Positions 18,032 to 25,667 of a DNA stretch of 36,431 nucleotides are shown piece by piece (position 1 is the stretch's first letter; every line of letters begins with the position of its first letter). The position numbers were made by a program, and so were the translations under genes. Source of the DNA: UBA7446 sp965657545 (GTDB lineage: Bacteria > Bacteroidota > Bacteroidia > Flavobacteriales > Flavobacteriaceae). The notes beneath the pieces were generated by a model that did not search any database, was not told where the DNA came from, and saw only the letters and a list, made by a program, of their open reading frames with translations. The stretch lies in assembly GCA_965657545.1 (NCBI GenBank), contig CBFHOG010000014.1, positions 1 to 36,431 on the forward strand, in the 5' to 3' direction.

Positions 18032-18475
18032 ATGAAATTTTTAACCCTAATAGTTCTTGCTTACTGCTCAGGTTGTTCATACAACTCAGTGCAAACCCCT
18101 CTAAATATTGAAGTAAGCCCATGTTTTGGAACTTGTCTTTCATATCATCTTGAAGTTCTTCCCAACAGCACATACGTCTTATCAGACTTTCATAAAACAC
18201 GACTATTTAAAGGTAAGCTGAATAATAAGCAACGCAAGTCACTCAAATCAATTCTTACGCAAATTGCCTTAAAAAACGAACAAAAAACGTTTGGTAACCC
18301 CCAAATAAGGGATTTATCCAAAATTAAAATTTCTTTTAATTCAACAGTAGTTGACATCAACGGAAGAAGTTTTGTCCCTCAGTCATACAAACCTCTGTTA
18401 AAGTGGGCTGATGAATTTTACACGACTAATACTAGCCATGTACCACAGAGAGTACCTGTCAAAAATCAAAAATAA
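18032..18475 (+). CDS. DUF6438-like lipoprotein
   Basis: 147 residues with a lipoprotein signal; the lipobox ends at about C15 (YCSGC). The mature part begins with the pattern SPCFGTCLSYHLEVLPNS, which resembles the DUF6438 signature in which a CFGTCP-type motif is followed by a YxLxI strand and a glycine turn. The function of that family is unknown to me. The protein should be anchored in the inner or outer membrane facing the periplasm. It starts 18 bases after a good -7 box and ends five bases before a metallopeptidase lipoprotein gene, so the two are probably co-transcribed. Nothing in it suggests a role in glucan use. Confidence 0.7.
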   Translation: MKFLTLIVLAYCSGCSYNSVQTPLNIEVSPCFGTCLSYHLEVLPNSTYVLSDFHKTRLFKGKLNNKQRKSLKSILTQIALKNEQKTFGNPQIRDLSKIKISFNSTVVDINGRSFVPQSYKPLLKWADEFYTTNTSHVPQRVPVKNQK

Positions 18476-18480
18476 ATATC

Positions 18481-19824
18481 ATGAGATTAAAACTTACTAC
18501 TATTATAGCCTTGTTAGCTCTGATCTTTTCTACAAGTTGTAAAAAAGATGAATATGTAAATCTAAGCGCATCCATATCGGGTGAAAATTCATATGTTGGA
18601 ACAACAGAGGGAGTGCCCCTTGTTTACGATATATCACTTTCAAAAGATCTTTCAGAAGACCTGACTATAAAGCTTGCCATAGACACCACTCAAACGGCTA
18701 AATACATCAATAAAGATGATTATAACCCCATCTTTGAATACAGTTCAGACTCAGGGAGAACATGGAGAAAAGGGACCGCATCTTCGGTGACTTTTCCTAA
18801 AAGGACAAAAGACTTAAAAATACGCTTGCATACTCTAGATGATAAAAAACTAGAAGTTCACGAAGAATTTATATTAAATTTCACGGCTGATACGGGTAAT
18901 AAATTTAATATTTCAGGCTCAATCCCACCTGTTGAATCTATTGTTGAAGATAACGAAATCAACAAGATTGAAGTGCATGATGGTATAGCCACCTATGTTT
19001 TGGATAACAATAACAATTTTAACCTAATTGCTATTAATAGAGAAAAAATATCCGACAAAGATCAAAAAAACATTATTGATAATGGATTAAAACAGGAGGT
19101 AAAAGATGACATAGTGGGGGTGACCTCTCTTGGAAACATAGGAATAAAATACCTTGAAGTCTTGTTTGACTTTGACTCAGGACTCCAAGGCTTTGTGGCT
19201 AATGTATCTAATACAAGCGATGACCAATGGTATATGGGTTTACAGTTGTCACGGGCGTATTACACCACTGATCCAGTAACAAGAATGAAAACCCCACAGA
19301 AATACAATGAAAATGGTTTTTTTGGATATGTTCTTACACATGAATTTGGACATATAATGACGCTTAATCGGGCAAAAGAGATTGACGTTTTAATTTCTGA
19401 AAATGATTGCAACAGGCTTTATATTCGTGAGGGGTGCACACGGGAAGCATCGGCTTTGCATAAATTTAATACAAATTTTTACGACGGATCAACGCTTAAT
19501 GAACCTTCACACGTAACAAACTATGCTAAAACAAATATTGTTGAGGATATCGCTGAGTCATTTGCTTTTTATGTTACTCAAGACGATACGCCCAAATCAA
19601 CAGATGATAGCTCGGGGGCATTGCGTAAAATGAATTTTGTTGCAAACTTCATGAGTTTAAATGAATTTAGAACGCCCATAAGAGAAGCAACGAATGTCAA
19701 ATTACCTAGCAATTCTTCTGAAATACGTGCTTATTTTAACAGAACCAAAGAAGGAAAACATATTTCATGTACAGATCACGTGAGAATCGCTCAAGTGGTT
19801 AAGGAAGGTTTTTCAACAAATTAA
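18481..19824 (+). CDS. lipoprotein zinc metallopeptidase with Calx-beta-like domain
   Basis: 447 residues, lipobox ending C20 (STSC) followed by KKDE. Residues about 25-155 resemble a Calx-beta-type beta-sandwich (EHEEFILNF-like strand and VEDNE end). The second half carries HEFGH at 287-291, the HExxH zinc site, and a downstream VEDIAESFA segment with E355 and E359, either of which could be the third zinc ligand as in gluzincin-like peptidases. The cysteines in NDCNRLYIREGC may form a disulfide. I infer a cell-envelope protease; the substrate is unknown. The gene lies five bases after the DUF6438-like lipoprotein gene, and a G/C hairpin follows its stop. Confidence 0.75.
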   Translation: MRLKLTTIIALLALIFSTSCKKDEYVNLSASISGENSYVGTTEGVPLVYDISLSKDLSEDLTIKLAIDTTQTAKYINKDDYNPIFEYSSDSGRTWRKGTASSVTFPKRTKDLKIRLHTLDDKKLEVHEEFILNFTADTGNKFNISGSIPPVESIVEDNEINKIEVHDGIATYVLDNNNNFNLIAINREKISDKDQKNIIDNGLKQEVKDDIVGVTSLGNIGIKYLEVLFDFDSGLQGFVANVSNTSDDQWYMGLQLSRAYYTTDPVTRMKTPQKYNENGFFGYVLTHEFGHIMTLNRAKEIDVLISENDCNRLYIREGCTREASALHKFNTNFYDGSTLNEPSHVTNYAKTNIVEDIAESFAFYVTQDDTPKSTDDSSGALRKMNFVANFMSLNEFRTPIREATNVKLPSNSSEIRAYFNRTKEGKHISCTDHVRIAQVVKEGFSTN

Positions 19825-19834
19825 TGAAATTCAT

Positions 19835-19870
19835 CTCCCCCTTTTTTACTAGGGGGAGGATTTCTTTAAC
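19835..19870 (+). terminator. hairpin terminator after the metallopeptidase gene
   Basis: CTCCCCC at 19835-19841 pairs with GGGGGAG at 19852-19858 around a ten-base T-rich loop; a mixed T-rich stretch follows. It sits 11 bases after the metallopeptidase stop and 30 bases before the next ATG. The tail is weaker than in a classic intrinsic terminator, so read-through is possible. Confidence 0.5.
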
Positions 19871-19887
19871 TTAGCTTATCTTTGGGG

Positions 19888-20370
19888 ATGCGTTTTTCAA
19901 TTTTACTCTTTTGCATCCTCCTCATCACGACAAGTTGTACATCAACAAAGCAGCAAGCCACCAAGCAAAATGTAGATAAACCTATTGACGCAGACTCCAT
20001 AATTGCTTCAATCAGTGTGGCTTCACCACCAAAAATAGACGCATTAAATCTATCCAATCTTGTTTCATTAATGGAGTCTTTGAATACGATTCCATTTGAG
20101 CAACGTGAAGTTACCCTGAAATCCATTAAGGATGAAGCTAAAACCGTTTTAGGCCAACCCTGGCCAGAAGCACTTGACACAAACCCCATTCGTTCACGCT
20201 ATAACGTTTTTGTGACTGACATACACGTTGCCGCAGATAAAAGGTTAGATCAAAATATGGCTGCGCAACAGGCAGATGCCATAGTAAAAATGAAAAAAAG
20301 CTGGAATGTTTTTGTTGGCCAAATAAGCCATGTGGAAGCTTCAGCAGTCCTTGAAATGGCACCCCGCTAA
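19888..20370 (+). CDS. small lipoprotein of unknown function
   Basis: 160 residues from ATG 19888; a TTG two codons upstream (19882) is less likely. The lipobox ends at C17 (ITTSC). The rest is helical and polar, without motifs I recognise. It ends with ASAVLEMAPR. The last 30 bases overlap the 3' end of the convergent epimerase-like gene, so the two messages are complementary at their ends. The signal peptide makes this frame more credible than the 107-residue frame on the opposite strand. No function is proposed. Confidence 0.65.
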   Translation: MRFSILLFCILLITTSCTSTKQQATKQNVDKPIDADSIIASISVASPPKIDALNLSNLVSLMESLNTIPFEQREVTLKSIKDEAKTVLGQPWPEALDTNPIRSRYNVFVTDIHVAADKRLDQNMAAQQADAIVKMKKSWNVFVGQISHVEASAVLEMAPR

Positions 20371-21150
20371 TTGATATGTAAACCCAAATAATTCAGCACT
20401 TTTAGTATCTAATACTTTCTTGTTTCGACCGCTTTTGTTCTCTGAAAACTGAGGAAGTGCTAATCCATTCTTTTGACATTCTTTTGTGTAAAAATCACCG
20501 CGCTGCTGATGCGAAGGACTCACGCAATGTAGGGTTTCCCCCCAAAAATTTCCTTCAATTATAGCTGTTATAAAATTAACTACATCGATTTGATGTACCA
20601 AATTTATGGGCGCCGTAGGGGCAGAAATCCCTGTTTTACCAGCGAGTTGTTTTGCTGGATGCCGCCCATCGCCCACCAAACCACCAAGACGAATAATTGT
20701 GGCATGAGTACCTAAGGCCATAATAGATTTTTCTGCATCAAGTAATTGTTCTCCAACATTACGATCTGGAATTGGCAATGTGGATTCGTTTACCTCTCCT
20801 TGTATTGCTCCAAAAACACCTATGCTGCTCATGTGTAAAAGCTTACAATTGGACGGAAGAGATGCCAAAACTTGTTTTATTCGAGCGGCATAATTTGCAT
20901 TTGGATCCTGTCGAATGCCAGGTGGAAATGCGGTTATAAGGATATCAGCTTTTGAGATAAAAGAATCAAAATCTCCAGTAATCCCTGTATTTTCTACTTG
21001 TATGATGTAAGGTGTGACACCTATCGTTTTAAGTGTTTTCCCTTTTTTTTCAGACCTGACACTTCCATTTACAGCGTAACTTTTCTTTACAAGCGTATCA
21101 GCAACTGCTTTTCCAAGCCATCCACAACCCAATATAGAAACCGTTTTCAT
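20341..21150 (-). CDS. NAD(P)-binding epimerase/reductase-like protein (extended SDR, YeeZ-like)
   Basis: 269 residues. The N-terminus has a Rossmann dinucleotide motif, ILGCGWLGKAVA (GxGxxG), followed by the strand-helix pattern of atypical extended short-chain dehydrogenases. LLHMSSIGVFG supplies the middle strand with the SS of the active-site region, but the tyrosine-lysine catalytic pair of classic SDRs is not evident. This resembles the YeeZ-type NAD-dependent epimerase family of unknown substrate. The 3' end overlaps the convergent lipoprotein gene by 30 bases. The divergent CBS-domain gene starts 84 bases away; the AT-rich gap between them should hold both promoters. Confidence 0.75.
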   Translation of the reverse strand: MKTVSILGCGWLGKAVADTLVKKSYAVNGSVRSEKKGKTLKTIGVTPYIIQVENTGITGDFDSFISKADILITAFPPGIRQDPNANYAARIKQVLASLPSNCKLLHMSSIGVFGAIQGEVNESTLPIPDRNVGEQLLDAEKSIMALGTHATIIRLGGLVGDGRHPAKQLAGKTGISAPTAPINLVHQIDVVNFITAIIEGNFWGETLHCVSPSHQQRGDFYTKECQKNGLALPQFSENKSGRNKKVLDTKSAELFGFTYQLAGCHFKDC

Positions 21151-21233
21151 ATCACTGTAAAAGTATCTTTTTTATATAAAAATATAAGCGTTTAATTTTT
21201 TTTTAGTACCTTTTGTTCAATAAATAATAAACA

Positions 21234-21698
21234 ATGCCTATCAAAAGTTTTCAAGCTGCACGTCAAAAACTTGTGCCCAAGCGGAGGAAATCGCTATTGG
21301 TTCGAGATTATATGTCACGCAATTTGATTACGTTTTCCCCGCAACAATCCATTTTAGAAGTAATGCGAATCTTAATTCGCAACAAAATATCGGGTGGTCC
21401 TGTTGTGGATGAATTGTCTCGGCTAATAGGCGTTATTTCAGAAGCAGATTGTATCAAACATTTATCTGAAGGTAAATATTTTAACCAACCTTTTTTTGAC
21501 CGTAGGGTAGAAGAGAGCATGTCTGTGGAAGTAGATGTAATTGAAGCCGATAAAACCATTTTTGATGCTGCTACACTGTTTCATAAAACAAACAGACGAC
21601 GTCTTCCTGTGTTGGAGCGCGGCAGATTGGTGGGACAAATTAGCAGGCAAGATGTTGTAAAAGCCGCGTTATTGTTGCGAAGTCAACGGTGGCGCTAA
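21234..21698 (+). CDS. tandem CBS domain protein
   Basis: 154 residues with two CBS domains at about 25-85 and 90-150 (VRDYMSRNLITFSP, then VEESMSVEVDVIEAD). The pair should form a Bateman module that binds adenine nucleotides. No catalytic domain is attached, so the protein probably works as a stand-alone regulator, like other short flavobacterial CBS proteins. The basic N-terminus (AARQKLVPKRRKS) is unusual and could bind nucleic acid or another protein; that is inference. A TACCTTTT sequence (near 21207-21214) resembles a -7 box. The ssb gene follows after 29 bases. Confidence 0.85.
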   Translation: MPIKSFQAARQKLVPKRRKSLLVRDYMSRNLITFSPQQSILEVMRILIRNKISGGPVVDELSRLIGVISEADCIKHLSEGKYFNQPFFDRRVEESMSVEVDVIEADKTIFDAATLFHKTNRRRLPVLERGRLVGQISRQDVVKAALLLRSQRWR

Positions 21699-21727
21699 TT
21701 CATATTTAACCTTTAAAACCCCTTATC

Positions 21728-22054
21728 ATGAGTACAATTCAGAACAACGTTCAGCTCATTGGTCGTCTTGGAGATGATCCCGAAGAAGTCAAATTTGATT
21801 CCAAAAAAAAGCTAGCCAAATTTTCGCTTGCAACCAATCATCGTTACAAAAGTAAGGAAGGCAATACCGTTGAAAACACACAATGGCATCGTATTGTGGC
21901 GTGGGATAAGCTAGCCGAAATATGCATAGCGCATCTTAAGAAAGGCAGCCATGTGGCATGTCAAGGAAGATTGGAATATAAAGATTATGAAACCAAATCG
22001 GGAGAGAAAAGGCATAGTGTAGAAATCCATTTGGATGAAATGCTAATGCTGTAA
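21728..22054 (+). CDS. ssb: single-stranded DNA-binding protein, short form
   Basis: 108 residues forming one OB-fold: NNVQLIGRLGDDPE at the start, the FSLATNHRY strand, NTQWHRIVAWDKLAE, and KKGSHVACQGRLEYKDYE. These are classic SSB motifs. The protein stops right after the fold (HLDEMLML) and so lacks the flexible linker and acidic DDDIPF-type tail by which the main bacterial SSB recruits repair and replication proteins. It is therefore probably an accessory SSB, while the replicative copy is encoded elsewhere. Its stop codon abuts the stop codon of the convergent deacetylase gene with no base between them. Confidence 0.9.
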   Translation: MSTIQNNVQLIGRLGDDPEEVKFDSKKKLAKFSLATNHRYKSKEGNTVENTQWHRIVAWDKLAEICIAHLKKGSHVACQGRLEYKDYETKSGEKRHSVEIHLDEMLML

Positions 22055-22957
22055 TTATTCAAAAATTTCCGCTGCTACGCGATAGGTGTTGGCGTGCGCT
22101 TCAATAATCAAATTTACATCGGGCGCATAGCCACCACCCATACTACATTGCACGGGAATATTGCGTTCAAAACAAGATGATAATACCATTTCGTCTCGTT
22201 TTTTTGCGCCCTCAAGTGACAATGCCAAACGTCCGAGTTTGTCCTCTTTAAGGACATCAACGCCTGAGAGGTAAAACACAAAATCAGGCTGAACGGTAGT
22301 AAATAGATGTGCTAATTGATGTTTTAAAATATGCAGATATTCATTGTCTTTTGTATTATCATCTAAGGGGATATCCAAATCACTAACTTCTTTTTGAAAG
22401 GGATAATTTGCTTTACCGTGTATCGAAAAGGTAAATACGCTTGGATTATTCTGAAAAAGGGTAGCGGTTCCGTTCCCTTGATGTACGTCTAAATCAATGA
22501 TTAAAATTTGTGTTGCTTGTTTAGTATCCAACAAATAGTTTGCAGCAATGGCCTGATCGTTTAATAAACAAAACGCTTCCCCACGATCATAAAAAGCGTG
22601 ATGTGTGCCGCCAGCAATATTGAATGATATGCCATTTTTTAATGCAAAATCACATCCCTCTAAGGTGCCTTGCGCAATGATACACTCACGTTCGATAAGC
22701 TCCTCTGACAGGGGAAAACCAATTCGCCGTATTTCTTTTTTGGAAAGCGAAACTTCAATTAGTTGTTTGTAATATGCCTCGCAATGTGTCCTTAATACAT
22801 ACTTATCTAAAATACGTTCCGGAGCAAAAAACTGCTCCCTTTGGCATGTGCCTTCACGAACAAGTTGCTCGGGTAACATTTCATATTTCAACATGGGAAA
22901 ACGATGCCCTTCGGGCAATGGATGTGCATAAATAGAGTGATGAGCAATGCGAATCAT
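22055..22957 (-). CDS. histone deacetylase superfamily protein
   Basis: 300 residues with the arginase/deacetylase fold. GGTHHAFYDRGEAFCLLND gives the active-site histidine pair, and IDLDVHQGNGTA gives the metal-binding Asp and His; a third metal ligand lies in YLSGVDVL. Bacterial members remove acetyl groups from small molecules or proteins (acetoin-utilization AcuC-like, acetylpolyamine amidohydrolase-like). The exact substrate cannot be told. It is convergent with ssb, with abutting stop codons. The region upstream of its start, 22958-23489, holds two damaged small membrane-protein frames in the same orientation. Confidence 0.88.
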   Translation of the reverse strand: MIRIAHHSIYAHPLPEGHRFPMLKYEMLPEQLVREGTCQREQFFAPERILDKYVLRTHCEAYYKQLIEVSLSKKEIRRIGFPLSEELIERECIIAQGTLEGCDFALKNGISFNIAGGTHHAFYDRGEAFCLLNDQAIAANYLLDTKQATQILIIDLDVHQGNGTATLFQNNPSVFTFSIHGKANYPFQKEVSDLDIPLDDNTKDNEYLHILKHQLAHLFTTVQPDFVFYLSGVDVLKEDKLGRLALSLEGAKKRDEMVLSSCFERNIPVQCSMGGGYAPDVNLIIEAHANTYRVAAEIFE

Positions 22958-22972
22958 TACAGCAAAGATAGC

Positions 22973-23209
22973 TTAGGCTTTTGAAAATAAGCGAATAACC
23001 ATCCCAATGAAAACAAAACCAACACCAGTAGAAAACATCCCACACACAATTCCTTCATCAGATATTATAGCGTTCAGATGTTTAAAAAAACCCACAAATT
23101 CTATATTAAGTAAAATAAGTAAAGGAAAAGAAACGATTAAGAGAACGAAGCCAAAAACAAATAGTTTTTTCTGTAAAGGGTGTTATGGTTGCATAAATTG
23201 TAGGTACAT
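22973..23209 (-). pseudogene. small two-helix membrane protein with an early stop
   Basis: A minus-strand frame runs from ATG 23209 to TAA 22973-22975 (79 codons) but has an in-frame TAA at codon 9 (23183-23185). After that stop 70 residues read as a credible small membrane protein: LQKKLFVFGFVLLIV and a second helix around GVGFVFIGMVIRLF, with a short loop between. The ATG directly follows the stop of the frame upstream (TAAATG), suggesting translational coupling. The family is unknown. Either it is a recent pseudogene, it uses a later non-ATG start, or the sequence holds an error. An opposite-strand frame of 120 residues over 23007-23369 is low-complexity and not credible. Confidence 0.5.
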
Positions 23210-23420
23210 TTATTTTTTTTTATTAAATTTTGGAAATTCTGCATATAGTATTAAAAGAACCCCAATAGTGATAAGTAACTCAATAAAACTTTGGTCTGAT
23301 TCAAAAGCAAAAGGGTTCTTAAAAAACGGATTGGGGTTAAAGTCCAATAAAAAAAAGCAAAAAAGATAGGACTATAAATGAGATGCCAAGGGCAGAAGCT
23401 TTTTTTGGGTTAAGACTCAT
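23210..23420 (-). pseudogene. small two-helix membrane protein frameshifted at a homopolymer
   Basis: From ATG 23420 the minus strand codes MSLNPKKASALGISFIVLSF and then meets a run of eight identical bases (plus strand 23349-23356, A8); read straight it stops within a few codons. Skipping one base of the run continues as a 69-residue protein with a second helix (IELLITIGVLLILYAEF) and a lysine tail ending at TAA 23210-23212. The good protein character on both sides of the run suggests one gene with a one-base slip, a true mutation, phase variation or an assembly error. The family is unknown. It lies 69 bases downstream of the metG stop on the same strand. Confidence 0.5.
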
Positions 23421-23489
23421 GTGCTAACAAAGTAAGTTTTGGTTATGCTAAATTAAACAAAAACTTTGTTACTTTATAAATATGTTTAC

Positions 23490-25163
23490 CTAAGTGGTAA
23501 GCTTGTTCAGTTGCAAACCAATGACATCCTCTTCAATTTTTTCAAATAATAGACTTGCCTCACCCAACTTATGATTCGTTGGTATAAGCGGTAATGCGCT
23601 AACGTTGTCCCAGCCTAAGCTTTCGTCAAGCTGTAGCATGCTCCGAAGCTTTTGCGCTGTATGCGGCAAAAAAGGTTCTGAAGTAATGGCTAGTCCAGCA
23701 GCTACTTGCAACGCCGTATGCATAATGGTTGCCACACGCTCAGGCTCCGTTTTGATTAATTTCCACGGCTCTTCGTCTGCCAAATATTTATTTCCAAGTC
23801 TGGCTAGTTGAATCATTTCTTGACAAGCAGCTCTAAATTTATACTGTTCAATGAGCTGTGCGATTTTATTCGGCGCAGCGGCCAATTCATTTATTGTTTC
23901 TTCATCTTCATTGGAGTACGCGTTTGGTTGTGGCACTACACCAGCGTAATACTTCCGCATAAGCACCATAACACGATTGATAAAATTTCCAAAAATGGCC
24001 ACAAGCTCGCTGTTGTTACGGGTTTGAAAATCGCTCCACGTAAAGTCATTGTCTTTGGTTTCTGGCGCATTTGCTGTTAATACATAGCGTAGTACATCTT
24101 GTTTTTCGGGGAAATCTTCAAGGTATTCGTGTAGCCATACGGCCCAATTTTTTGAAGTAGATAACTTTTGTCCTTCTAAGTTTAAAAACTCATTTGCAGG
24201 AACGTTTTCTGGCAGGATATAATTTTCCATGGCCTTGAGCACTGAAGGGAATATAATACAATGAAAAACGATATTGTCTTTGCCAATAAAATGCACTAGC
24301 TCGGTGTTTTTATCTTGCCAATAGGGTTTCCAATCTTTGCCTTCTTTGGCTGCCCATTCTTTTGTTGCTGAAATGTAGCCAATGGGCGCATCGAACCAAA
24401 CATACAATACTTTATTTTCGCCACCTGCTACAGGAACAGGGATTCCCCACGATAAATCGCGGGTTACGGCCCTGGGTTTTAATCCGTCGTCTATCCAGGA
24501 TTTAACTTGTCCTAAAACGTTTGTTTTCCAATCGGATTTATGCGATTCTAAAATCCAAGAACGTAAAAAATCTTCATAACGATCTAAAGGTAAATACCAA
24601 TGTGTGGTGGTTTTTAGACTTGGTGTTTCACCAGAAATTGCCGATTTGGGCTCAATTAAATCAGTGGCATTTAAAGAGCTTCCACAAGATTCACACTGGT
24701 CGCCGTAGGCTTCGGAGTTGTTGCATTTTGGACAGGTGCCTATAACATATCGGTCTGCCAAAAACTGATCTTCTTTGGCATCATAGAGTTGTTCTGTGGT
24801 TTGGGTTTCAAAACAATCGTTTGCGTGCATCGTTTTAAAAAATTCTTGCGCCGTTTCTCGGTGTATATCACTAGACGTTCTGCCGTAATAATCAAACGAA
24901 ATTCCAAAGTCATCAAACGATTTTTTGATGATATTGTGGTACTTGTCAATGACTTCCTTTGGTGTAATACCTTCTTTTTTGGCTTTCATTGAAATGGCAA
25001 CGCCATGCTCATCACTTCCACAAATAAAGAGTACATCTTTTCCTCGCATACGAAGATAACGGGCATAAATATCGGCGGGAACGTAAACTCCTGCCAAGTG
25101 TCCAATATGGATGGGTCCGTTAGTGTATGGCAATGCAGCGGTAATGGTGTAGCGTTTACTCAT
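23490..25163 (-). CDS. metG: methionyl-tRNA synthetase, lacking the C-terminal tRNA-binding domain
   Basis: 557 residues. The class I signature HIGH is at 19-22 within PYTNGPIHIGHL. A zinc knuckle, CPKCNN...CESCG, lies near residues 145-162, and the KMSKS-type loop is KLSTS at 333-337. The anticodon-binding helical domain follows (DNDFTWSDFQTRNNSEL onward). The enzyme charges tRNA-Met in the cytoplasm. Many Bacteroidetes homologues are about 680-690 residues and end with a Trbp111/EMAP-like OB-fold; here the protein ends at LFEKIEEDVIGLQLNKLTT, exactly where that extra domain would be linked. No remnant of it was found downstream, so either it was lost or this lineage naturally lacks it. Confidence 0.95.
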   Translation of the reverse strand: MSKRYTITAALPYTNGPIHIGHLAGVYVPADIYARYLRMRGKDVLFICGSDEHGVAISMKAKKEGITPKEVIDKYHNIIKKSFDDFGISFDYYGRTSSDIHRETAQEFFKTMHANDCFETQTTEQLYDAKEDQFLADRYVIGTCPKCNNSEAYGDQCESCGSSLNATDLIEPKSAISGETPSLKTTTHWYLPLDRYEDFLRSWILESHKSDWKTNVLGQVKSWIDDGLKPRAVTRDLSWGIPVPVAGGENKVLYVWFDAPIGYISATKEWAAKEGKDWKPYWQDKNTELVHFIGKDNIVFHCIIFPSVLKAMENYILPENVPANEFLNLEGQKLSTSKNWAVWLHEYLEDFPEKQDVLRYVLTANAPETKDNDFTWSDFQTRNNSELVAIFGNFINRVMVLMRKYYAGVVPQPNAYSNEDEETINELAAAPNKIAQLIEQYKFRAACQEMIQLARLGNKYLADEEPWKLIKTEPERVATIMHTALQVAAGLAITSEPFLPHTAQKLRSMLQLDESLGWDNVSALPLIPTNHKLGEASLLFEKIEEDVIGLQLNKLTT

Positions 25164-25179
25164 GCGGTTGTTTTCGGCA

Positions 25180-25187
25180 CAAAAATA
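25180..25187 (-). promoter_or_regulatory. -7 box for metG (TATTTTTG on the minus strand)
   Basis: The plus-strand CAAAAATA reads TATTTTTG on the minus strand, a full match to the Bacteroidetes TAnnTTTG element. It ends 16 bases upstream of the metG ATG, which would give a very short leader. The -33 element is not obvious. Confidence 0.5.
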
Positions 25188-25249
25188 AGGATTTTATATC
25201 CGTACTTTCATGTGATTTTTTATCTTTAAGTATCTCAAATCTGAAATAC

Positions 25250-25606
25250 ATGAATTCCGTTAATAAAGGGAAACAAGGCGAAGAATTGGCTGTGCGGTTT
25301 TTACAAAAACAAGGCTTCACCATTGTAGTGCGTAATTTTTATCATCAAAAAGCAGAGATAGATATCATTGCCCAAAAAGATGATGTGCTTTGTATTGTGG
25401 AAGTCAAATGGCGAAAATCAGATGTACATGGTGCTCCATACGAATTTGTAACACCCAAGAAGCGCAAACTATTGGCAAGAGCTGCCGCATTTTTTGTTCA
25501 AAAACACAACTGGCAAGGGGAAACACGATTTGATATTATCAGTATAACGGGAGTTTTACCCAATATTACGATTGAACACATCGAGAGTGCGTTTTATTTC
25601 TTTTAG
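25250..25606 (+). CDS. YraN family (UPF0102) nuclease-like protein
   Basis: 118 residues covering the whole YraN family fold. The start NKGKQGEELAVRFLQKQGFTIVVRNF has the GxxGEdlA helix; KAEIDIIAQKDDVLCIVEVKWR matches the EIDxIa-(x)n-EVK active-site pattern of restriction-endonuclease-like (PD-(D/E)XK) proteins. The cellular role of the family is not firmly established; a part in handling branched or damaged DNA is often suggested. The gene is divergent from metG, 86 bases away. A short AT-rich hairpin follows immediately after its stop codon. Confidence 0.9.
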   Translation: MNSVNKGKQGEELAVRFLQKQGFTIVVRNFYHQKAEIDIIAQKDDVLCIVEVKWRKSDVHGAPYEFVTPKKRKLLARAAAFFVQKHNWQGETRFDIISITGVLPNITIEHIESAFYFF

Positions 25607-25640
25607 AAATGTTATTTTTATAACATTTTGTGTTTTTATT
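25607..25640 (+). terminator. AT-rich hairpin after yraN
   Basis: AAATGTTAT (25607-25615) pairs with ATAACATTT (25620-25628) around a TTTT loop, and a T-rich tail (25629-25640) follows. It begins right after the yraN stop. The stem is all A/T except two pairs, so it is a weak terminator at best. The promoter of the next gene starts immediately downstream. Confidence 0.4.
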
Positions 25641-25642
25641 AC

Positions 25643-25650
25643 TATATTTG
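25643..25650 (+). promoter_or_regulatory. -7 box (TATATTTG)
   Basis: TATATTTG fits the TAnnTTTG consensus and ends 17 bases before the ATG of the ACT-like protein gene. The preceding T-rich hairpin leaves no clear -33 element. Confidence 0.5.
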
Positions 25651-25667
25651 TGAAATAATTAAAACCA

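Noticed and set aside
23007..23369. 120-residue plus-strand frame between the deacetylase and metG genes
   Set aside because: It is lysine-rich and low-complexity with no recognisable fold; the opposite strand codes two more credible small membrane proteins.
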